The translations under genes were made by a program, and so were the position numbers. From Halopseudomonas salina (GTDB lineage Bacteria; Pseudomonadota; Gammaproteobacteria; Pseudomonadales; Pseudomonadaceae), in NCBI RefSeq assembly GCF_008641105.1, contig NZ_VTTI01000001.1:517750-581749 (forward strand): a DNA stretch of 64,000 nucleotides, read 5' to 3'. The notes below the pieces were generated by a model. The model was not told the origin of the DNA and did no database searches. It saw only the letters and a program-made list of their open reading frames with translations. Below are positions 58,783-64,000 of the stretch, piece by piece. Every line of letters begins with the position of its first letter. Position 1 is the first letter of the stretch.

Positions 58783-61305
58783 TCAGAATGTCGGTTGCAG
58801 ATCGCTGGCTACCTGCGCCAGCTGATCGCGGAATAACTGCTGGATTCGCTCCAGCTCGTCGGGCTTGTCAGCTTCAAACCGCAGTACCAGCATAGGTGTG
58901 GTGTTGGAGGCACGTATCAACCCCCAGCCATGGGGGAAGTCGACTCTAATCCCATCCAGCGTGGACACGCGCCCAGCACCCCAGTCAGCCTGTTTTTTCA
59001 GTGTCTCTATCAACTCGAATTTGCGCTGTTCACCCACCTTGAGGTTGATCTCCGGCGTGACTAACCCGGCGGGGTATTTGCTGAAGATATCTTTCTCGGG
59101 ATCTTCTTCGGGTGGCTGGATCGAAATCAGCTCCAGAAGTCGGCAGGCGCTGTAAAGGCCATCGTCGAAACCGAACCAGCGCTCCTTGAAGAACAGGTGC
59201 CCGCTCATCTCTCCGCCGAGCAAGGCCCCGGTCTCGATCATCTTGGCCTTGATCATGGAGTGCCCTGACTTCCACATGACCGGACGTCCGCCCATGCGGC
59301 TGATCAGCGCGGGCAAGCGACGGGTACATTTAACGTCAAAAACGATATCCGCACCGGGGTGACGCGTCACGATATCTTCGGCGAACAGCATCATCAGGCG
59401 ATCCGGATAGATCATTTCGCCGCTGCGGGTAACCACTCCCAGGCGATCGCCGTCGCCATCAAAGGCAATACCTATGTCAGCTCCGCTGCGCTTGACCTCG
59501 GCAATCAGGTCCTGCAGGTTCTCGATATGCCCGGGGTCTGGATGGTGATTGGGGAAGTTGCCGTCCACCTCGCAGTAGAGCGGAATGACTTCGCAGCCCA
59601 GATCCTCCAGCAGGCCCTGGGCTACCACGCCTGCAACGCCGTTGCCGCAATCCACTACCACCTTGAGTGATCGCACCAGCACCACGTCCTCGGCTATCTG
59701 GCGACGATAGGCGTCCAGCAGTTCCAACTGCTGTCGGCCGCCTGAGCCTTCGCTGAGATCGTTTTCCCGCAGACGCTGGTGCAAGGCCTGGATTCGCTGG
59801 TCGGCGAGGGTCTCGCCGGCTATGACGACCTTCAGGCCGTTGTAGTCGGCCGGGTTGTGGCTGCCTGTGAGCATCACGCCGGAGGTGGCCTGTGTTGTGT
59901 GGGTCGCGTAGTAGAGCACGGGTGTCGGGACCATACCCAGATCAATTACCTGGCATCCGCTTTCCATGAGGCCGCGGATCAGCTGTTCCACCAGCACCGG
60001 GCCGGACAGACGTCCGTCACGGGCCACGGCAACCTTGGCTTCGTTACGGGCGATGCTTTCGCTGCCGATTGCACGGCCCAGCCAATAGACGGTTTCCGCC
60101 GTCAGCGTGCGGTCAACCACGCCGCGAATGTCGTAGGCGCGGAAAATTTCAGCTGGAATCTCGGGTATCGCAGAGGTACCACTGGCAGCGTCTGCGGTTC
60201 CGAACATGTCATCACCGAGATCGTCCATGTTGTCGACAATATCGATATCGAGAATATCGTTGTCGGATAGGGCTGCTGTTGAAGGTGCTGGTGCTTTTTT
60301 ACCCGGCCGGGCCTGCACGTCCTCGCGTTCTGGACTGGGCCCCAGTTTACGGCCATGGCCGGAGGCCAGCTGCATGATTTCCTGACCTACCGGAGTCAGC
60401 GGTCCGAGTCGCAAGCCGGCCACCTTGTGACCCTGGGCGAGCTGGCTGAGTACCGATGCATCTGATTTGACGTCGGCGCTCCAGCTGCGGTGCAACCACC
60501 AGAGTGCGATAAGAATGCCAAAGAGTGCGAGCAACACTGACCCCAGCAGGAGCAGCGGATTGGCCACGCCAGCGACCAGGGCGACGCCCGGCTGAAATTC
60601 GATACGCCAGGCAGGATTGTTCGAGGCTAGAGTCACGGTCTCGCCAAATCCGCTGCCAACCTGATACAGCGTTTGTACCGGAGCTCCCGGAAAGTTTTGC
60701 ACCAGCTTCAACTGACCTGCGTCTTCATGCAGGGGTGGCAGGGCGCTCAGCACACGCTGCAACTCGAAGGCTGCGACCAGTGTGCCGCCAATCGGAGCGT
60801 TATCTGAAACGCGCAGTGGAGTCACCACATGCAGTCGCCATTCACCATCCACGGGATGCGCTTCCATGGGTACCGGCATGTTTCGTTCGGCCCTGCGAAT
60901 CATGTCCAGCACAGCGAAGCTGGGTACTGCCTGCCCGTCTGCGGGGCTTTCCGCCTCACCAACGGCAAAAATGCGCATGGATTGGTTGTCAGCCAGGTAG
61001 TAGCGCAGCATGCGTTGCACGCTGGCACTGCCGCCCTGTTGCAGGGCGACCTGAAGTTGCGGGTTGGCAGCCAGCCGGGCCAGGTCGTTGCGCAATTGTG
61101 TTGTCGCCTGATTCAGCGCCCCGAGTTGCTGTGTGGCGTAGGCCTGAGCCAGATCGTCGCGGTAGCGGTCATTGTTCTGGGCAAAGACTGCCACCCAGAT
61201 CAATCCGGCAGCCAGAGCCAAGCCGAGCAAGGCTATCAGCAATGGAACCAGTGTACCTGGTAGCGCCGAGGGGGATTTGGTCGGATCCTTGGTCTTGAAT
61301 TTCAT
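58783..61305 (-). CDS. algC: Phosphomannomutase/phosphoglucomutase AlgC, long form
   Basis: 840 residues. Interconverts mannose-6-P and mannose-1-P, and the glucose forms, for alginate, LPS and rhamnolipid. The first 375 residues carry two membrane segments (about 20-42 and 255-278) around a periplasmic sensor-like domain, then a linker. The catalytic part (about 385-835) has FRAYDIRGVVDRT, the phosphoserine loop MLTGSHNPADYNG, metal site DGDGDRLG, sugar loop GEMSGHLFF and RASNTTPML. The long N-terminus is normal for Pseudomonas. ATG at 61305 has AGGAGG upstream. Confidence 0.95.
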   Translation of the reverse strand: MKFKTKDPTKSPSALPGTLVPLLIALLGLALAAGLIWVAVFAQNNDRYRDDLAQAYATQQLGALNQATTQLRNDLARLAANPQLQVALQQGGSASVQRMLRYYLADNQSMRIFAVGEAESPADGQAVPSFAVLDMIRRAERNMPVPMEAHPVDGEWRLHVVTPLRVSDNAPIGGTLVAAFELQRVLSALPPLHEDAGQLKLVQNFPGAPVQTLYQVGSGFGETVTLASNNPAWRIEFQPGVALVAGVANPLLLLGSVLLALFGILIALWWLHRSWSADVKSDASVLSQLAQGHKVAGLRLGPLTPVGQEIMQLASGHGRKLGPSPEREDVQARPGKKAPAPSTAALSDNDILDIDIVDNMDDLGDDMFGTADAASGTSAIPEIPAEIFRAYDIRGVVDRTLTAETVYWLGRAIGSESIARNEAKVAVARDGRLSGPVLVEQLIRGLMESGCQVIDLGMVPTPVLYYATHTTQATSGVMLTGSHNPADYNGLKVVIAGETLADQRIQALHQRLRENDLSEGSGGRQQLELLDAYRRQIAEDVVLVRSLKVVVDCGNGVAGVVAQGLLEDLGCEVIPLYCEVDGNFPNHHPDPGHIENLQDLIAEVKRSGADIGIAFDGDGDRLGVVTRSGEMIYPDRLMMLFAEDIVTRHPGADIVFDVKCTRRLPALISRMGGRPVMWKSGHSMIKAKMIETGALLGGEMSGHLFFKERWFGFDDGLYSACRLLELISIQPPEEDPEKDIFSKYPAGLVTPEINLKVGEQRKFELIETLKKQADWGAGRVSTLDGIRVDFPHGWGLIRASNTTPMLVLRFEADKPDELERIQQLFRDQLAQVASDLQPTF

Positions 61306-61341
61306 CACTGCTGCCTCCTTGCCATTAGCGTCAAGTCCTGC

Positions 61342-61797
61342 TTAACGACTGCCTGTATGACCGAATCCGCCGACACCGCGCAGGCTGCCTTCGAACTCAT
61401 CCACCACTTCCAGTTGTGCCTGTAGCACCGGCACCAGTACCAACTGCGCAATCCGCTCGCCTGGCTCTATGGTGAAGGGGCGGGCGCTACGGTTCCAGCA
61501 GGATACCATTAGCTGGCCCTGATAATCAGAGTCGATAAGACCCACCAGGTTACCCAGGACTATGCCATGTTTATGGCCCATCCCCGAGCGCGGCAGAATC
61601 ATCGCTGCCAGACCCGGATCGTTGATATGAATGGCCAGACCGGTCGGTAGCAATTCGGTCTGACCGGGCTGCAGGGTCAGTGGCTCCTGGAGCAGAGCTC
61701 GCAGATCCAGCCCGGCAGAACCCTCGGTCGCGTAATGGGGCAGCGGCCACTCCTGACCCAGGCGAGGGTCGATTATCTTGGCTTGCAGTGTGTGCAT
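61342..61797 (-). CDS. dut: dUTP diphosphatase
   Basis: 151 residues. Cuts dUTP to dUMP, keeping uracil out of DNA. Five family motifs visible, including [25 protein letters not shown] and the C-terminal [10 protein letters not shown]. Lies between coaBC and algC, the conserved order. Confidence 0.97.
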   Translation of the reverse strand: MHTLQAKIIDPRLGQEWPLPHYATEGSAGLDLRALLQEPLTLQPGQTELLPTGLAIHINDPGLAAMILPRSGMGHKHGIVLGNLVGLIDSDYQGQLMVSCWNRSARPFTIEPGERIAQLVLVPVLQAQLEVVDEFEGSLRGVGGFGHTGSR

Positions 61798-61808
61798 GGT
61801 TGTTCTCG

Positions 61809-63038
61809 TCAGAGTTTTCCGTTCACGGCCTTGTCAGTGGCAAGACGACCGGCTACATGACTGATTATCTGCCGGGCAAGCTTGTTCTTGCTTGCCATGG
61901 GCAGGTGCTCCTCATGCAGGCTCCGGTCGATCAGCGTGACCGCGTTGTTATCGCTGTTGAAGCCGATGCCGGGCGCGCTGACATCGTTGGCGATGATCAG
62001 GTCCAGATTCTTGCGCTCGAGCTTGTCTGCAGCATACGCCAGTACATCATGGGTCTCGGCTGCGAAGCCGACACACCAGGGGCGCTGCGCATGGCGGGCA
62101 ATACCGGCCAGAATGTCAGGGTTGGGTATGAGTTCGAGGGTCAGTCCGTTGCTGGACTTCGGGTCTTTTTTCATTTTATGGGTAGCACAATCTGCCGGGC
62201 GGTAATCGGCGACCGCTGCAGCGGCAATAAACAGATCGGCTGGCAGTGCAGATTCGCAGGCCGCCTGCATTTCCAGTGCGCTGACCACGTCGATTCGATT
62301 GACCCGGGGCGGGGTAGGCAGGTTGACGGGCCCGGCTACCAGAGTCACACGTGCACCGGCTTCGGCTGCCGCTTCGGCCAGGGCAAAGCCCATCTTTCCC
62401 GAGCTGTGATTGGAGATGTAGCGTACCGGGTCGATGGCCTCGCGTGTGGGGCCGGCGTTTATCAGTACGTGTCTTCCGGTCAACAGTCCATGCTCGAAGC
62501 ACCCGCTGGCCAGCAGCGCAATCTCGGTAGGATCAAGCATCCGCCCGGGGCCTACGTCACCGCAGGCCTGTTCGCCGGAATCGGGGCCAAAGATTCGCAC
62601 GCCACGATCACGTAATTGAGCAAGGTTGGCCTGGGTTGCCTGGTCGCGCCACATTGCCTGGTTCATCGCCGGTGCGAGCGCCAGGGGTGCATCAGAAGCC
62701 AGAACCAGGGTAGTCAACAGATCGTCTCCGCGTCCCTGGGCCAGCCGCGCCATCAAGTCGGCGGTGGCCGGCGCAATCAACACCAGATCGGCCCAGCGGG
62801 CCAGTTCGATGTGCCCCATCGCTGCTTCAGCGGCGGGGTCGAGCAGGTCACCGTGAACCGGGTGCCCGGAAAGGGCCTGCAGTGTGAGTGGGGTAATAAA
62901 CTCCCGGGCTGCGTTGGTCATTACTACCCGGACTTCTGCTCCTGCATCGCGCAGGCGGCGTACCAGCTCTGCGCTTTTATAGGCGGCAATGCCGCCGCTG
63001 ACGCCCAGAAGGACTCTCTTGTTCACCAACCGCTGCAT
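61809..63038 (-). CDS. coaBC: Bifunctional phosphopantothenoylcysteine synthetase/decarboxylase
   Basis: 409 residues. Two consecutive steps of coenzyme A synthesis. The CoaC part (about 1-180) has [20 protein letters not shown] and the PAMNQAMW motif; the CoaB part (about 185-400) has [20 protein letters not shown] and the KxKK-like KMKK. ATG at 63038 is taken; the frame opens five codons earlier. Divergent from radC across 172 bases. Confidence 0.96.
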   Translation of the reverse strand: MQRLVNKRVLLGVSGGIAAYKSAELVRRLRDAGAEVRVVMTNAAREFITPLTLQALSGHPVHGDLLDPAAEAAMGHIELARWADLVLIAPATADLMARLAQGRGDDLLTTLVLASDAPLALAPAMNQAMWRDQATQANLAQLRDRGVRIFGPDSGEQACGDVGPGRMLDPTEIALLASGCFEHGLLTGRHVLINAGPTREAIDPVRYISNHSSGKMGFALAEAAAEAGARVTLVAGPVNLPTPPRVNRIDVVSALEMQAACESALPADLFIAAAAVADYRPADCATHKMKKDPKSSNGLTLELIPNPDILAGIARHAQRPWCVGFAAETHDVLAYAADKLERKNLDLIIANDVSAPGIGFNSDNNAVTLIDRSLHEEHLPMASKNKLARQIISHVAGRLATDKAVNGKL

Positions 63039-63210
63039 GCTGACTCCCGACAACTGCGCCCGGGGCGCTGTGTGTGCAAAACCCGATTAAAATAACATAG
63101 CATGGCCATGGTGCCTTCTGCCTCGACCACCGTGTTTGAAGCTTCTATACTAGCCGGCCATATTACACCGCACGAACAGGAAGTACGTGCGCTAACGCAG
63201 GGATTTGCGC

Positions 63211-63885
63211 ATGCCCATCACCGACTGGCCGGAGGCTGAACGCCCCCGGGAAAAACTGCTCAAACAGGGTGCCGCGGCACTCTCTGATGCTGAACTCCTG
63301 GCCATATTCCTGCGCACCGGCTTGCCGGGCATCAGCGCAGTGGATCTGGCCCGGCAGTTACTGAGCGCCTTCGGGAGTCTGCGCGCGTTGCTGCAGGCCG
63401 AACAGGTTGAATTCTGTCTGCATGCCGGCCTTGGTCCTGCCAAGTACGCGCAGCTGCAGGCGGTCATGGAAATGGGCCGACGGCATCTGTTCGAGGATCT
63501 CAAGCGCGGTACCGCGCTGACCTCTCCCGGCGCCGTTCGGCACTATCTGCGCAGTCGCATGGCGCATCTGCCCCACGAAGTCTTTGCCTGCCTGTTTCTG
63601 GACAACCAGCACAGGGTCATTACCTTCGAGGAGTTGTTCCGTGGCACCCTTGACAGCGCCAGCGTGTATCCCAGAGAAGTGGTCAAGCGTGCTTTGGCAT
63701 GCAACGCTGCCGCATTGATTCTTACCCACAACCATCCGTCGGGTGTCGCCGAGCCGAGTCAGGCGGATCAGATGCTTACCCGACGTCTGAAAGAGGCGCT
63801 GGCGCTCGTGGATATCCGCGTTCTTGACCACTTGGTTGTAGGGGACGGCGAGCCGGTTTCATTCGCCGAGCGGGGGCTGCTCTAA
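63211..63885 (+). CDS. radC: RadC-family JAB-domain protein
   Basis: 224 residues. N-terminal helix-hairpin-helix region ([17 protein letters not shown]) and a C-terminal JAMM metalloprotease-like domain with [15 protein letters not shown]. Named for DNA repair but its function is unsettled. ATG at 63211 is preferred over the TTG two codons earlier. In P. aeruginosa rpmB follows; here the last 115 bases of the window hold no start of it. Confidence 0.94.
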   Translation: MPITDWPEAERPREKLLKQGAAALSDAELLAIFLRTGLPGISAVDLARQLLSAFGSLRALLQAEQVEFCLHAGLGPAKYAQLQAVMEMGRRHLFEDLKRGTALTSPGAVRHYLRSRMAHLPHEVFACLFLDNQHRVITFEELFRGTLDSASVYPREVVKRALACNAAALILTHNHPSGVAEPSQADQMLTRRLKEALALVDIRVLDHLVVGDGEPVSFAERGLL

Positions 63886-64000
63886 GTAACCGGAAATTAA
63901 AAGTCGTTGCTTGCCGGAGCGTGTTTTGGTATAAAGCTCCGCTCTTCTCGGGGCTGCGCCTGTACGGATTCGTTTGTCAGGTCTGCACGATGCTCGCCCC

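Noticed and set aside
63886..64000. Start of rpmB, expected after radC
   Set aside because: No start codon with an L28-like N-terminus is present before the window ends.

Overview
The window is a chromosomal segment of a gammaproteobacterium in the Pseudomonas lineage. The assignment rests on gene content and order recalled from P. aeruginosa: zwf / GGDEF-EAL / uvrD on the left, and the run phoU - response regulator - phoR - phoB - ubiA - ubiC - rubredoxin - rubredoxin reductase - HU - HDOD - recG - oxyR - ridA - spoT - rpoZ - gmk - yicC - rph - crc - pyrE - argB - algC - dut - coaBC - radC on the right. A 259-residue Crc and an AlgC with a large membrane N-terminus are typical of the group. 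Species cannot be fixed without a search; a member of Pseudomonas or Halopseudomonas is likely.

Layout. 0-8 kb: zwf (5' end outside the window), a membrane PAS-GGDEF-EAL protein, uvrD, and a TRAP solute receptor. 8-15.6 kb: an accessory stretch holding a membrane diguanylate cyclase, a decayed IS4-type transposase, a Cys-rich small ORF of low GC, an unknown exported protein, a HigBA toxin-antitoxin pair with a visible promoter and operator, an alpha/beta hydrolase divergent from a TetR regulator across a perfect palindrome, and a ParD antitoxin without ParE. A family of short repeats (core GGTCTTGCCTTTTGC) is scattered through this stretch. 15.6-25.3 kb: two lipoproteins, an MDR dehydrogenase, a nucleoside deaminase, an MFS permease, TRAP DctQM, an acyl-CoA thioesterase, phoU and an iron-dependent alcohol dehydrogenase.

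25.3-35.0 kb: the most unusual part. Eleven tightly packed minus-strand genes encode leaderless, soluble proteins. At least five carry the same module (an N-terminal AIAxAQxxLD-type helix, a central FxPxFYxF motif and a C-terminal SAEGSS / VPxPP tail), and a sixth is a weaker relative. The rest are a leaderless PG-binding/CHAP peptidase, a protein with three L7/L12-like modules, a TPR protein, an Arg/Gln-rich coiled coil, and PASTA-like C-termini on two products. One module protein contains an internal OmpA-like domain. There is no ATPase, membrane segment or signal peptide. I do not recognise this as a described system. It lies between phoU and the response-regulator gene, which are neighbours in P. 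aeruginosa, so it is probably an inserted cassette.

35.3-64 kb: conserved housekeeping genes: phosphate control (phoBR, with a Pho-box-like site), ubiquinone synthesis (ubiC-ubiA), rubredoxin electron transfer, HU, recombination and repair (recG, radC), the peroxide response (oxyR), stringent response (spoT-rpoZ-gmk), RNA processing (rph, yicC), catabolite repression (crc), pyrimidine, arginine and CoA synthesis, and exopolysaccharide/LPS sugar phosphates (algC). Two intergenic regions (after uvrD and before the end of crc) carry the same paired arrays of 7-base repeats. No rRNA, tRNA or CRISPR array was seen.
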